A stretch of DNA of 64,000 nucleotides from Catenaria anguillulae PL171 (GCA_002102555.1 MCFL01000128.1:1-64000); one strand, 5' to 3'. Shown: positions 50,717-62,598, counted from the first letter of the stretch. A program made the numbers and translations. Notes: generated by a model from the sequence alone, not told the origin.

Positions 50717-52296
50717 GGCGGGAACTGGGTATTTACAGCTGAGTGTGAAGTGACTGCCTTGGTGGTGAAGCCGATGGCCAAGTGAATGTGGCGGCCGCAG
50801 GTAGCCGTCGCGTAAATACTTACATTTGCTTCAAGTGTGCATCCATTGACTATTGCTGGTGGTCGAGCGTCGGTGTTCTTTACCTGTCGGCCGGCCTATT
50901 CCCAAGAGTACCTATGTCTGTACATTTTTGTGCGGTTGCAATGCCACTGATGACCAAAAGAGCCACCCTTCCGGCTGGTCGACGTCTCGCGTTCACGTGG
51001 CTATTCATTGTGTGGAGGGGGAGTCGGCAAAAACTGAAGAGACACTATGGAACGCAATGCTGCATGAATACCGCACATTCCCATGCCAACCATCAGCGTG
51101 CACTGTGACCCGTGCCCTGGGGCGGAACCCTGGTTTCCACCTCATGACGCAACGGGAACAGCTACGGCTTCCCTTGGCCTCACGTCGACGACGCGCCTGC
51201 AGTGACAAATGCCAAGCCGTACCGACCACGTCGATCGACTTGCCTTGCGCGCATGGTAACGCGACACGTGACTGCGCTTGATCGCTTGGCAACACTCACA
51301 TGAACAAGCACGCACACGGATCACTTCCCACACGACACGACACGACAAGTGTGTGGCGCTATCATATGTTGCCGGGCCAAGGGCAGCATGAGGGAAGGGA
51401 GCTAAGGCGGGCAGACCGGGAGTGGCCACGACCGCAATCATACGCCGTAGTTGGAAAGCGGGGCTGTCGGATTCGGCGGGCAGGTATGGAGGGAAACATG
51501 GTGTATTGCCGTGAAATTCGACATGGTCGGCGAATCATCGTGTTTTGTGAGGCGCAGAACCGATGGGAGTCTCGCAGATGCCTGGTGGCTCCAGCCAATC
51601 AGAGCGGCCGATCTGCCAACCACCAAAAATACATCAACAGTCCATCAGGATTCCCCGAGCATCCATGGCCATTGCCCATTGCACTTTCCTTCTCTCTGAC
51701 TCTCCCTCAACACCAGTCGCTCTTTCAAGCACTTCCATACGCTGCTGCCCAGCTTGCTACTCTGCTCTGCACATCAACGCCGCTACACCGACACCTTCGC
51801 CGCATTTCTGCACCCGCGATCCGATCCGCCGTTCCACCCTCGCCACCATCGCCAATCTCTCCTCCAGCTGTCCTTGTGAGCACCTTGTCCCTCGCAAATC
51901 CACAGTGTATGTTGCCGCTTCTTCTGCCACATTATCTTTTGATCTGGTCGTCAAGTGCGGTGTTGGTTGGGTATCGATCGTCGCTGCGCCTTTCTCTCCT
52001 GCGGTTTCAGTTGATGAGGAGGATCATGTGCCCTCCCCGACGGTTGGCTCCACTCAGGATCCTCCAAGATCATGATAACTGCTCTGGACCCATGCGGTTT
52101 GCCCGCAATGTACCGCACTTGACCACTGTGTCATTCCGTCCACATGCGGGTGATGTGGGTGGTAACAGCGGGATTGGGACTCTTTGTACCCTAACCACCA
52201 CTCCCTCTTGCCAGTAGGAGCCCTTCCTGCTCAACCGACTTCCCACTCCAACATCTGCCTTGACTTGCCAAATCCGACCGATTCGAACCCCGTCCC
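50717..52296. other. No recognisable gene; distal leader/promoter of SPE2
   Basis: About 1.6 kb. A 305-codon frame at 51300-52217 has no protein-like pattern and overlaps other open frames. The CT-rich stretch 51670-52500 could be transcribed as a long 5' leader of the decarboxylase gene. Confidence 0.45.
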
Positions 52297-52386
52297 ATGT
52301 CTTTGGTGTCGCTGACCATCTCCTGCGCTCATTTCGTTTCCGTTTCCTCGTCGTTTGCCGTTGCGTCCTTTGCTCCACTTCGATAG
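52297..52386 (+). other. Candidate upstream ORF of the decarboxylase gene
   Basis: A 29-codon frame (starts MSLVSLTISCAHF, ends ASFAPLR, then TAG) lies 135 bp before the main ATG. Animal and plant SAMDC mRNAs use upstream ORFs for polyamine control; this peptide does not resemble either known type. The transcript start is unknown, so it may not be in the mRNA. Confidence 0.3.
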
Positions 52387-52521
52387 TTCACCTTCTGCTT
52401 CGCTCAAGTAATCCCTGCTACGTCGACCGATCCGCTTTCTTGCCGTCAAGCCGATCCGTCACACTGCTCTGCTCTGCTCATTTGACTCCATCCCACCCTC
52501 AAGTCCAAAGCCACCACCACC

Positions 52522-54342
52522 ATGTCGTTCGAAGGCGCCGAAAAGCTTCTCGAGATTTGGTTCCACGCCGGGTCCGACGACCGCCACACTGCGGGCTCGG
52601 TGTTGAATAACCATCATAATAATTCGCCGACATTAAGCTCAACGGGGCGAATGCCCGTGGCCTCCTCGGGCGCCGCCGCCGTTCGCGCAGCCGCAGAGGA
52701 GGCCCACATCATCACGCCGGCCTTGTCGGACAATGATGACGAGGACGAATCGGCTTTGGCGTGGCCCAACAAGAAGCGCAGGGTTGGCGAGCCCGTGGAT
52801 CCCGCGCAGGCCTTGACCGAGGTGACGGAGGCGCATTTGGCCGCCGAAAAGCTCAAGGGCAACGAGGCGCTTGTTGGTGGTGGTGAGGGCGGCAAGCTCG
52901 GGTTGCGCGCAGTCACGCGCGAGCAGTGGCAGGACATGCTCGATTTGGTCAAGTGCACCATTCTCAATGTCATTTCCAACGAGTATGCCGATGCGTACTT
53001 GTTGAGGTATGTCCATGTCCAATATCCTCTTGCATTTTCCCAATTTCCCACTCACACAACCATGTTTCAATCAATCAGTGAATCGTCCTTGTTTGTGTTC
53101 CCGAACCGCATCATTCTCAAGACGTGCGGCACCACAACCTTGCTGCTGTCGCTGCCGCGCATTCTGCAAATTGCGTCCGACCTGTGTGGCTACAAGGTTG
53201 TCGACAAGCTCTTTTACTCGCGCATGTGCTTCCAATTCCCTGAAAAGCAGCACTGGCCGCACTCGTCGTGGGACCACGAGGTGGAGATTCTCGACGGCAT
53301 CTTTGCCAACGGATCGTCGTATGTCATGGGCAAGACCAACTCGGACCATTGGTACTTGTATGTTGCGGGCGAGCAATTGATTCCGAGGCAGGTGGCCAAG
53401 ATTTGTCCGCAAGCGCGTGCGTTGGTTGTTGAGGGTGAGCAGCAGCAGCAGCAGCAGCAGGACGAGATGGAGGAGACGGAGGCGACGGGCGAGGCCGAAA
53501 AGCCCGTGCACGAGCAGCAAGGCTCGGCCGAGGATGTGCACGCCAACTTGGCGGCACTCACTGCGCACGGCACGGACCCGCCCGATCTACTTGCTTGCGT
53601 GGGCTCGCGTGTGCCGGGCGGTGGCAGTGACGTCATGGATTGTGACACGGCTTCGGTGCATTCCGCGGGATCATCGTTGTCGTCGTCGTCGTCCGTGGGC
53701 AGTTGCGCGTCGTGTGGATCGTCGGCGGTTGTTGAGGACCGCACGCTCGAGATGCTTATGACGGGCCTCGACCAGGAGCAGATGCGCAAATTCTTTTTCC
53801 AAGAGGGCAACAAGCACTTGGGCGATGGGACGGCCAACCATGTCGAGGCGGCCACGGGTTTGGACAAGTTGTTGCCCGGGTGCATTTCGGACTCGTTCTT
53901 GTTCTCGCCGTGCGGGTGGTCGCAGAATGCGCTGCTGGGCGAGTACTATGGCACCTTCCACGTTACGCCCGAGGAGGCGTGCTCGTATGCGTCGTTTGAG
54001 ACCAACGTGCCCCTGTCCAACAATGAGGACGACCCCTTGTCGTACAAGGCCGTGACCTCGCGCGTGCTCGACGTGTACCGCCCGACCAACGTGACCTTGA
54101 CGCACTTTTCCAACGATGTGGGTGTGCACCCGAACCCGATTCCGCCGACCTTGCCCGTGATGCAGCTCGAAGGGTACCGTCTTGTGGACGTGACGGTCAA
54201 TGTGTTGCCGCATTACCATTTGTTTTACTGCCACTATGTGCGCGAGTGTCCCGAGACGGGCAAGGCGTTGCGGCCAAAGAAGGCGAGGAGGTTGGTCAAG
54301 AAGGCCAAGGCGGTGCCCGTGGAAGCCGTTGTTGTTGCTTGA
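52522..54342 (+). CDS. SPE2: S-adenosylmethionine decarboxylase proenzyme, 2 exons
   Basis: Makes decarboxylated SAM for spermidine and spermine synthesis. It is translated as a proenzyme that cleaves itself to form a pyruvoyl cofactor. The cleavage motif SESSLFVF is restored by removing intron 53007-53078 (72 nt, no in-frame stop); the cut would fall at about Glu163/Ser164, against Glu67/Ser68 in human. Other family blocks: ILKTCGTTTLL, FYSRMCF, GSSYVMGKTNSDHWYLY, FSPCGWSQNAL and YASFETN. The protein has an extra segment of about 95 residues in the beta chain (charged, with NKKRRV) and an inserted stretch of about 110 residues (about 285-390) with Q and S runs. Start ATG 52522 gives MSFEGAEKLLEIWF, matching orthologue N-termini. 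Confidence 0.94.
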   Translation: MSFEGAEKLLEIWFHAGSDDRHTAGSVLNNHHNNSPTLSSTGRMPVASSGAAAVRAAAEEAHIITPALSDNDDEDESALAWPNKKRRVGEPVDPAQALTEVTEAHLAAEKLKGNEALVGGGEGGKLGLRAVTREQWQDMLDLVKCTILNVISNEYADAYLLRYVHVQYPLAFSQFPTHTTMFQSISESSLFVFPNRIILKTCGTTTLLLSLPRILQIASDLCGYKVVDKLFYSRMCFQFPEKQHWPHSSWDHEVEILDGIFANGSSYVMGKTNSDHWYLYVAGEQLIPRQVAKICPQARALVVEGEQQQQQQQDEMEETEATGEAEKPVHEQQGSAEDVHANLAALTAHGTDPPDLLACVGSRVPGGGSDVMDCDTASVHSAGSSLSSSSSVGSCASCGSSAVVEDRTLEMLMTGLDQEQMRKFFFQEGNKHLGDGTANHVEAATGLDKLLPGCISDSFLFSPCGWSQNALLGEYYGTFHVTPEEACSYASFETNVPLSNNEDDPLSYKAVTSRVLDVYRPTNVTLTHFSNDVGVHPNPIPPTLPVMQLEGYRLVDVTVNVLPHYHLFYCHYVRECPETGKALRPKKARRLVKKAKAVPVEAVVVA

Positions 54343-54918
54343 TTGATTTGATGTGATGTTTCAATGATTTGTGCCGTGCGGGTCGGACGGTGACTTGTTT
54401 TCTCGCGTTTGCTTGGTTGGTTTGTCGGCAAGACAGATGCTGATTTTTCGTTGTGTTTGATGATAACAATTTGTTCCCTTTGCTTGATTCTCTCTTCAGT
54501 TGCCGCCGCCATGCACACAGACGTTTTGCTGCATTGCTTGTTTGGCTTGTCTTGTCAAGGGTCTTCAGTTCTTGTTGTTCGTTGCTTCCACCATTGTTCC
54601 GCATGTGCTCAAGCCTCAAGGGCATCAGCCGGGTTTCTGGTCTCTTTACTCTTTTCTGTTTCTTCTGCAGTACGCATCATGTTTCATCAGTAACCCCATC
54701 CTGTTTATGGTGTCGTATCATACATATGTTTGTTTTTGTTTTGGTCCGTCTGATGTCTGAAGAGTACATGTCGGTTCACGTCGTGTCGTGATGAAGCGAG
54801 ATCGGCAACTGGCAACTGGCAATTAGCGCGGTCCTGCGCGTTCTGGTCCTGAACCGAACGGAACATGATGATGTACCGTAACAAATTTCAATTCACCTGA
54901 TGCAATCCATCCACAGCC
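54343..54918. other. Intergenic between SPE2 and the RSPH10B-like gene
   Basis: T-rich 3' flank of the decarboxylase gene, followed by the promoter region of the MORN-repeat gene. No gene seen. Confidence 0.5.
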
Positions 54919-57900
54919 ATGTTGGCAACGCCGCTCGTCGACCTGGGCCGCCTCATTGGCACCTTTCGTGCTGGCCATGAGCCCTCGCCCCACACGTCCA
55001 ACACCTCGCTCCAGACCAACACCCGCGTTCCCACACAAACGCCAACCATCAATGACCCACTGCCACTGCCACTAGCACTCCCCTCCAAGGCAAACAAATC
55101 ACCCTTGGTGACGGCCTCTGCGCCGGGCCTCTCTTCCGACTCGGACGCGGACGCGGACGCGGACGTCGACTTGCCTCTTCTCAACCCCGACCATCGACCA
55201 CACACCGTCTCGTCGTCGCTCCTTCAAAAGAACACGCCCTTCCTCTCCGCATCGGCACACTTGCTCGCCACTAGCCGCGTCGTCGCTTCCTCGTCCTCTT
55301 CCCCCTCTCCTGCCTCCGTGACAGGTCAGGCTCAAGCTGCTGCTGCTGCTGCTGCTCCTGTACCCCCCACTGTGGATCACGCGCCTTCTGCCGCATCTCC
55401 TTCGCATGCACCTGTCCCCGTCTCGGATGGCCCCGCCTCGATCCTTTTTCACTCTGGTGCACGCTATGTCGGCCCGCTCTCGCATGGCGAAATGCACGGT
55501 CCCAACGGGTCCTACACATGGCCCGCACCCTCGTCCACAAAGTTCAGGGGCGATTTCGTCCACAACCGTATTCACGGCAAGGGCACCTACACGTGGAAGG
55601 ACGGCAGCACCTACACGGGCAATGTGCGCAGCAACACGCGCAGCGGGCAGGGCGAGCTCAAGTTGAGCACGGGCGTACGAGTGGTGGGCACGTGGCAGGA
55701 TGGAAGATTGCATGGCACTGTACGCTTTATCATTTTTTTTTTCGACATTTCTTCTTTTCCGTCCTCCAAATTTCATAACGGCCGTTTTTCTTTTCCTTCA
55801 AATTCTTTAGGGAACAATAACCTACTCACCGACCTCCAACTACACGGGCGGTTTCCAATACGGCCTGCGCCACGGCCACGGCACCATGCACTACCCTTCC
55901 GGCGCGCAATACACTGGACACTGGCTTGACGGTGCACGCCACGGCCACGGAAAAATGACTTGGACACGTCCCGTGCGCGCAGAATACACTGGCGGATGGC
56001 AACTCGGCAAAATGCACGGCCAGGGAACCTATGTGTGGGACACGGCGCACTCGAATGAGGCAGGCGATGTGTATGCGTGCCGCAACTGGTACACGGGCGG
56101 GTTTGTGGGTGGCAAGCGCGAGGGCCAGGGCATCATGCATTATGCCGATGGAGCAGAGTACAATGGCGAGTTTGCCAACAACATGAAGCATGGCAAGGGC
56201 GTGTTTCGTGACCGGTTTGGGAGGGTGTATCCGGGCGAATGGGTCAATGATCAAATGGTCAAGTGCAATTCTGGCAATGGTGGACCATGGTCGAGTACCG
56301 AGTCGCGTACGAATCCGTTTTTTTCTTTTCATTCATTGGAGGACACTTTGGCTTACATAAAGAACATACCGTTGATAGCGCCAACATACTTCCTCCCTTT
56401 CTCGGCCGAAGACCTTGCCCCACTCGCCTCCATTATCCGCAGACACATGCCCACGCTCACCCGTCGCTTTGCCACCTACACGCGCCTCCACCCACACCTG
56501 CTCAACCACGCGACCCGGCCCTGTGGCCTCTCGCGCGCCCAATTTGCCGTGCTGCTCGCTGACTGCGGCCTGCGCACCCACCTGGGCATCTCACTCGTGC
56601 ACATGGACGCGACCATCACTGCCGTGCTGGCGCAGCTTCCCGCCTTTCCTCACTCGCGCTCGACGCTGCACTTTGCAGACTATTTGGCGGCCGTTACTGC
56701 CGTCGCCCGCCACTTGTATGCGCGGCCAGGCGTGCCCAGCAGTGTCGCCGACAAGTGCGCGGCCGTGCCAGCTGCACACCTGGTGATTCCCGGGCGGTCG
56801 GGCGACGACGACACGGCCGTGGCGCTCGAGGGCGGCAGCGTGCTTGCGGTAGCGCTGGACCGGTTTGTGACGTATGACTTGGTTGGCGGATACGCGGGCG
56901 ACGAGCATGGCGACCACCAGGAGCAAATCGCACTGGCGGGAGGAGGAGGAGCAGGCAGTCGGCCAGCGAGCAGGGCTGGAAGTGCAAGTGTGCGGAGCGC
57001 ACCGTCGGGTACCACCGAGCATGTGCTTGCGGCGTATCGTGCCGCACGCGCAGACGTTGGGAATCTTGGGTGGATGTCGAAATCGCGCCGCGGGCAAGCC
57101 GCGTTTTGGCACGTGTATGGTCATGGCGACGTGCGCGGGTTTGTGGAGCGTGTGTATGCCAAACTGCCCGAGGGCGGGTGGGATGTTGCGCAGGTGTTGA
57201 GGATGTTGTGCATGTGTGGCGAGCTGGAGCCAAGGGATATTGGGAGTGCCGTGCATGCCTTGGGCGAGTGGATCCGGTGGGTTGTGAGGGAGGCGGTGGA
57301 TTATCCTGTGCGTCTTTATTCCATTCGAGTACTGCAGTTTTTGGAATGCCTGACTCACCACCATGTTGAACCAGTTGACACAACTGGAGCTCTTTGAGGT
57401 CCTCTTTGAGATTTTTGCCATCTCTGCGTTTTTCCCAACCCCACCGCCCGCACCAAGGCTCTCTGTTGCCGCATTCATCTCGCCTCTGCAACTCTCTCAC
57501 TCGAGCTCGACCCCAAGCGGACAGCACGCGCACCATCCACAATCGCCTAGGACAAGGCAGCACGCGTCGCGGCCAACACTCGGCGGCCAACCGTCGTCAA
57601 GACCCGGTTCCATGCCCAGCTCGGCAAAGCTGCTTGGCGCAAGCATAAACACCGGGTCGCGACCACACACGGCGGGATCGGGATTCGTCACTGAACCGGA
57701 TTCGGGGCCGCAGGCCACCGATTCGGCCGGCGGAGGTGCATCTGGGAACGCGGGCAGTTTGGCGACCGTGCGCTCGTCGAATGCAGCAAATCTCGGCGCG
57801 GCTGGTGCCACTACTGCCGCAACATCAAATGCAAACACCAACGCGCTTGGATCGTCTGTCACGTCACCCCCGAAAAAGTCGAGTGCCGGGTCAGGCACCA

Positions 57901-58220
57901 ACGCAGGTGGGCCGAGCGTGTCGCCGTTACTTGCAGCCGCCGTTGCTGGCGCCGTTGCGTCTGCACGACGCGGGTCCGTGTCATCTGCCAATGCGGCCGG
58001 CGGCGGCGCCGGCAGACCGCACGTTTCGACGGCAACCGTTGCGTCGCCACTCAAGGCGCATTCGGTCGCGATTGCTTCGTCGTCGCCAACCACGGGCCGC
58101 GAGTCGGCCGCAAACAGCTTGATCGCGTTGCATGGTGTTGCCGACGAGCACGCGCACACGCCAAAGCCGCGGCCATCAACGTCGCCGCCTACCACGTTGG
58201 CGGGGGCAGGACCACATTAA
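54919..58220 (+). CDS. RSPH10B: MORN-repeat protein resembling radial spoke head 10B, 3 exons
   Basis: Radial spoke proteins sit in the 9+2 axoneme and regulate beating. Residues 1-185 are low complexity with a run of Asp-Ala repeats and an Ala tract. From about 190 to 445 lie at least nine MORN units (GTITYSPTSNYTGGFQYGLR, GTMHYPSGAQYTGHWLDGAR and similar). A helical region follows, and LTQLELFEVLFEIF resembles the C-terminal helix of RSPH10B. Introns: 55720-55810 (91 nt) and 57308-57374 (67 nt). The tail is A/S/G/T-rich. The frame stops at 58218-58220, but another frame (for example GQVDLTAWVLARFKVLLSKE) stays protein-like to a stop at 58403-58405, so an unseen intron or frameshift may shorten the frame. 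Assignment to RSPH10B rather than another MORN protein is moderate. Confidence 0.75.
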
Positions 58221-58523
58221 GTCCCGCAGAGTCGCATGGCGAGTTGGCATCAGCGACAGATGGAGTCAAGACACCGACGAGGTTGGCATCGGGGCAGGTG
58301 GACTTGACGGCGTGGGTTCTGGCGAGGTTCAAGGTGCTTTTGAGTAAAGAGAAAGGCGTTGTGGATGCGGTGGTGGATGGGCTGTATGGACCTGCCAAGA
58401 CTTGATCTTGTCTTGCGGCCTGTGTTTGTTTTCTGTCAATGGAATGCACTCGAAACCGGCAAAATTGGGTTCAGATTGTATGTGCAAACAGACCAAAACA
58501 AAGAAGATAGCGTCATCGGCAGA

Positions 58524-60566
58524 CTATTTACAAGTATTTCTCGTCAGCACAAGTGACCACACATCCTCCATCTCCACCTCGAGTGCCTCTCCGAACCCAA
58601 GATAATCCAATGCAGGCGGCCTGTCCTCTGCCTCAGCCCCACGCATCGGAACCCCTGGCCCCATCTCGACCCTGACCGACTCTCGCCGGCCAAGCTCATG
58701 CTCGCCCACAACCCATGGCCCGCTCGCGACCCATTCGCCCTTGTACCCTGCATATGCGAGCATGTCCAGCGGCGGCGCGTGCCGCCCGCGAACAACCAGC
58801 ACGAGCCGCGTGAGCGCGGGCCGGTCATGGACCAGCTCGTGAAACCAAGGGCGTGCAGTAGAGCTTCCAAACGCGGCCCAAGCGCTGCCTGATGAGGCGG
58901 CCGACGAACATGAAGGCGACGACGACGAAGGCAACGACGGCGGATAATCCACCACGACCCACACTTGCCTGGCATTTGGAACCATGGTCATGACATGCGG
59001 CACAAGCACATCAAGCGGATCTGCGTCCAGCACGCCCGGCGCAGATGCAGACTCGGTCACGGCAGTGTGCACCAGCACTCGGTGCACGCTCGCGAGCCGA
59101 ATGTACGCCAACAGGTCCTTGCGCATGCCGATGAGCCCCAGGTCACGGATCGCGTGCGGCCGATGGTGCGCGATCCCGTTGAGCGCGTACATGAGCGATG
59201 TGGGCGATTTGCATGTTGGAATTCCGCGCCACGACAGCGTGAGTGCAGCGGTGGGTGGAAGGTGCGGGGCGAGATTGGGAAAGATGGGCAGGAGACCAGT
59301 GCCGGGAACGAGGACGGCGGCAATGTGGGCGGCGGCGGGCGGACGAATGTGAGTGAGTTCAAGGACCAGGTGGGTGCATGACGTGAAGAAGCGTGTAGAA
59401 GGGGACGGTAGAGGTGGAAGGGACGATTTGGCGTCGCCGAGAATGAGCGTGGTTGGCTGGATAAGTGAAGGATGTGGCCCGTCTTGGCCGGTGGTCATTG
59501 TCACGTCATCCGGCCCCGGCAGCCAGTACATTGGCCGAACAGTTAGCTTGCGCAACCCGGTCGCTGCTTGTGCAAGGCGAGCGATAATGTCGACGCGTAA
59601 GTCGGGCCACTCGAGCTCGACGCTCTGGAGGCCATGGAGCACGGCCGGCGAGCGCGTGAGTAGATCGACGAGCGCACTGTGGACGAGCGGATCGGGTGTT
59701 GTTGCTGCCCACGTCACGGGCAACGAGAGCGACAGGTGCGTGATGGTGGAAGCGCGTGACATGATGGCACGTGCAAATTGCAGTGCCCAAAGTTGGATTC
59801 CTTGCTGGGCGTCAGCAGCAAAGCATATAGACAGTGAGCGCAAGGTCGGGTTAGAGATGTCCAAGAGCGCAACGAGCGGACGCGTGAGGTGGGTCAGGGA
59901 TTCCAAATGTGTCGGGACGTGGGCAGGAAGGTACAAGGTGAGGTGGCGCAATTGCGAGAGCGATGCATCTGGCGAAAACACGCTGTCTGGAGCCGAGTCG
60001 CGCCTTGGCGGCTCGGGCGGGGCCCTTGTCCTTGTCCCAGGCATTGGCGGCGACGAATATGGGGCGGTAAAGTGAATGTACAGGTCGAGCGACACGGGCA
60101 GCGGCCCATACCGACCGCTGATATGAGACGGTCGTTGTGCCAAGTGATCGGCGAGCGACCGCGGTGCCCACTGGTACTCATACTGGGCCACGGGTGTAGG
60201 CTCGGGTGCAGGCGATAAACCCACCGCAAGCATGGCGAATAGGCGGCGGTGCCTTGCAATGACGGCCTTGGTCAGTCCAAGGAGTGATCGCGAGCAGGCG
60301 GCGATGGGCCGCAGACGAACGATGAGGAGGTTGACCGCGTTGAGCTGTGAGCGCGAGGTACTACTGTGATGACCAACGCCCGCGACAGCTTCTGACAGAA
60401 TGCGCAGCAGCAGCTCAACGGGCAGGCTTGACAGGTTGACCGCCGTTGTCATTGTTCCCGTTGCCCTCACAGTCGGCTTGATGGCCACCAGCTCTCGGGG
60501 CGGGTCTCCGACGTGCCCGTGTCCTTGGTCGGATCGTGGGTGAAGCGTAGAATTAGCGGAGAGCAT
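58524..60566 (-). CDS. F-box protein with leucine-rich C-terminal region
   Basis: About 680 residues from ATG 60566 (MLSANSTLHPRSD); ATG 60452 (MTTAVNLSS) is an alternative start directly before the F-box. The F-box (LSSLPVELLLRILSEAV) is followed by several hundred residues with irregular leucine-rich patterns (LRHLTLYLPAHVPTHLESLT, LRSLSICFAADAQQ, LRKLTVRPMYW), the usual layout of SCF substrate adaptors. The F-box binds Skp1; the repeats would bind the substrate. No intron is needed. An open extension upstream to 60872 has no F-box character and is probably leader. The substrate is unknown. Confidence 0.72.
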   Translation of the reverse strand: MLSANSTLHPRSDQGHGHVGDPPRELVAIKPTVRATGTMTTAVNLSSLPVELLLRILSEAVAGVGHHSSTSRSQLNAVNLLIVRLRPIAACSRSLLGLTKAVIARHRRLFAMLAVGLSPAPEPTPVAQYEYQWAPRSLADHLAQRPSHISGRYGPLPVSLDLYIHFTAPYSSPPMPGTRTRAPPEPPRRDSAPDSVFSPDASLSQLRHLTLYLPAHVPTHLESLTHLTRPLVALLDISNPTLRSLSICFAADAQQGIQLWALQFARAIMSRASTITHLSLSLPVTWAATTPDPLVHSALVDLLTRSPAVLHGLQSVELEWPDLRVDIIARLAQAATGLRKLTVRPMYWLPGPDDVTMTTGQDGPHPSLIQPTTLILGDAKSSLPPLPSPSTRFFTSCTHLVLELTHIRPPAAAHIAAVLVPGTGLLPIFPNLAPHLPPTAALTLSWRGIPTCKSPTSLMYALNGIAHHRPHAIRDLGLIGMRKDLLAYIRLASVHRVLVHTAVTESASAPGVLDADPLDVLVPHVMTMVPNARQVWVVVDYPPSLPSSSSPSCSSAASSGSAWAAFGSSTARPWFHELVHDRPALTRLVLVVRGRHAPPLDMLAYAGYKGEWVASGPWVVGEHELGRRESVRVEMGPGVPMRGAEAEDRPPALDYLGFGEALEVEMEDVWSLVLTRNTCK

Positions 60567-60936
60567 GATGTCGGAGTCGGTTGCACAGAGATTTTCATTT
60601 AAGTTGCCAGATTTCATTAGGAATATTTTTCTAACAATTTCTGATGATATTGAAACATGTTCTTTGACCAGAGTTTCGTGCTTTGTGAAGAAGAAAAAAA
60701 CGTTCGCATCGTTCGCACTGTCATTCACATCACCAGCACACCACCGCTTGACCTGATGGGCAACCACAGCGGTACAACAGGAGCCTAGCACAAGATGAAG
60801 AAGAAAGAAAACATGTCTCAACTTATCCTGCAGGTTCCTCGGGCCCTGTACATTCTTTGAATGATCCAGCACATGCCCACTACTACCTCCTCATGTTGCT
60901 CAAACAACACCATACAAATTCCAAATCAACATCAGC
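60567..60936. other. Divergent promoter region
   Basis: Separates the F-box gene (minus) from the seven-helix gene (plus). No separate gene seen. It is more AT-rich around 60590-60720. Confidence 0.4.
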
Positions 60937-62313
60937 ATGACGCCGCCAGTATCTCCAATCATTGACAACGTGACCGCAATGAATACGATCTATGGATTCT
61001 CAGTGGCACTCGGGATCAGCGCCTTGACCGTTTTGGGATTAATGCCTACCTTGCTCGGCGAGTGTCACAAGTGGGACTGGCGGCTGCTCTTGTCATGCTC
61101 TATTTACCAAGAGGTCAATTGGTCCAAGATCCTCGGTCAGCGTCGCCTTCTCCTTTTACTGTCGGCTGCCGTCATGTACATGATGGAGTCAATATCAAAC
61201 ATCATTTACTTTCTCTCATTGACAACGTACAACGACGCAAATGTAAGCCTCTAGTACCACCCACCTGTTTGATCTCTTGTTACCCTCACTTGGACTGATA
61301 CGCTGATGACTCATCACATTTTCAGTCAGTGGCGCTCTACGTCATTCGCCTCTTTACCATCACACTTGCTGGGCCTGCTTTATGCATAGCAACCGCCTAT
61401 CGAATCGTTCTCATCATGGACCTCCAACCTTCAACTCGCAAGCAGTTCGCTCGAGGAACAGAACTCTTGGCACTGCTTGTGACGATTGTCCTTGAAGTCA
61501 TGGCCATCGTAGGAATCGCCCAGAATGCGTACCGATTAGACACGGCTGGATGGCAAACAGTCGTCATTTATCATCCTTGGTCGGCCGGATTTATTGTCGC
61601 ACTTCCTGTGTGTAAAGCTTTCGGCCTTGACTTGTGATGATCGTTCTTCCGACCCCGTATTAACTTACCAGCAACGTCTCTCCCTCCAGCTGCTATGCAT
61701 CGGCAGCTCCATCTTTAGCCTTCGATTCATTTGGACCACCAAGCTTGACAGCAGCCAGTCCGATCCGCCGCCGCGAACTGATTTGAATGCCAGTGCCAAC
61801 TCGCCTTCTCTCGCTGATTCCCCTTCAAGCACCGCTGAGCGATCCGCTACAACCGCTGCCCCGGCGCCGCCGCACCAACCATTGACGCACACCCAGCGAT
61901 TACTCAAACCAATTCTCAGTGTTTTGGTAAGTGCAGCTTCCTTTTGAAAAGGCAGACTTCGGTCACATTGGTTCTCACTCGTCTCTTGTTGTTTTCTTTG
62001 CTGGGAGACTGTTCTCATGGCCAGCTACTGGCTGTTGTTCCTCGGCACATTTGCCATCGGGCAACAATCCAAGGTGCCCATCCGCGGCAACGCGGTCGCC
62101 ACGGTGGTTACAGCCTGCGCCACTGCGACCGAGGCAAGCTTTGGCTACATGCTCAAATGGCGAAAACGAAACGAGTTTATGGCCAGGGTACGCGCTCGAT
62201 CAGGAGGTGCCAGCGGCATCAGCGGCGCCGGCGCCGGCGCCAGCTACTACAAGCCTGTCATGAAAGCAGCGAATGACGCTCGTAACGCCCAAGAATTGGT
62301 GGAAAGTGTCTGA
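60937..62313 (+). CDS. Seven-helix membrane protein, GPCR-like topology, 4 exons
   Basis: Exons 60937-61242, 61326-61607, 61690-61926 and 62008-62313 join in phase through introns of 83, 82 and 81 nt (GTAAGC, GTGTGT and GTAAGT donors). Total about 376 aa. Seven hydrophobic segments are visible: FSVALGISALTVLGLMPTLL, LLLLLSAAVMYMMESISNII, YVIRLFTITLAGPALCIATA, LLALLVTIVLEVMAIVGIA, FIVALPLLCIGSSIF, LSVLTVLMASYWLLFLGTF and AVATVVTACATATEASFGY. The N-terminus is short and the longest loop (about 65 residues, S/P-rich) lies between helices 5 and 6, as in many G-protein-coupled receptors. I recognise no family signature such as DRY or NPxxY, so the receptor idea is inference from topology only. Confidence 0.7.
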
Positions 62314-62598
62314 TTACATATTTATTTACGAATTTGCCATAACTACAGTTATCAGACGGGTTTTGCTGCTTGTGTAAAGGAGAGGATGATTCCTCATTTG
62401 GGACTACTTTCACTGTACAGAACCGAGGAAGAGAGCTTGGTGTGACCAAAATGCTCCCCTTGCCCCCCCCCCCCCCGTGTGGCGCGAGCAGAATCAACTG
62501 GAATTTCCGTTTGGACACGCTCGCTCTCCTTTAACCTCGAGCTCAATGACATTCGAGTTCCGCCGCTCAAGTGGAGGTCACAATTACCGAGGCAAATC
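62314..62598. other. Short intergenic region
   Basis: Separates two same-strand membrane-protein genes. It includes a run of 12 C at 62465-62476. No gene seen. Confidence 0.45.

Noticed and set aside
51300-52217. 305-codon plus-strand frame upstream of SPE2
   Set aside because: Low-complexity and irregular composition, overlapping alternative open frames; no domain. More likely promoter or leader.
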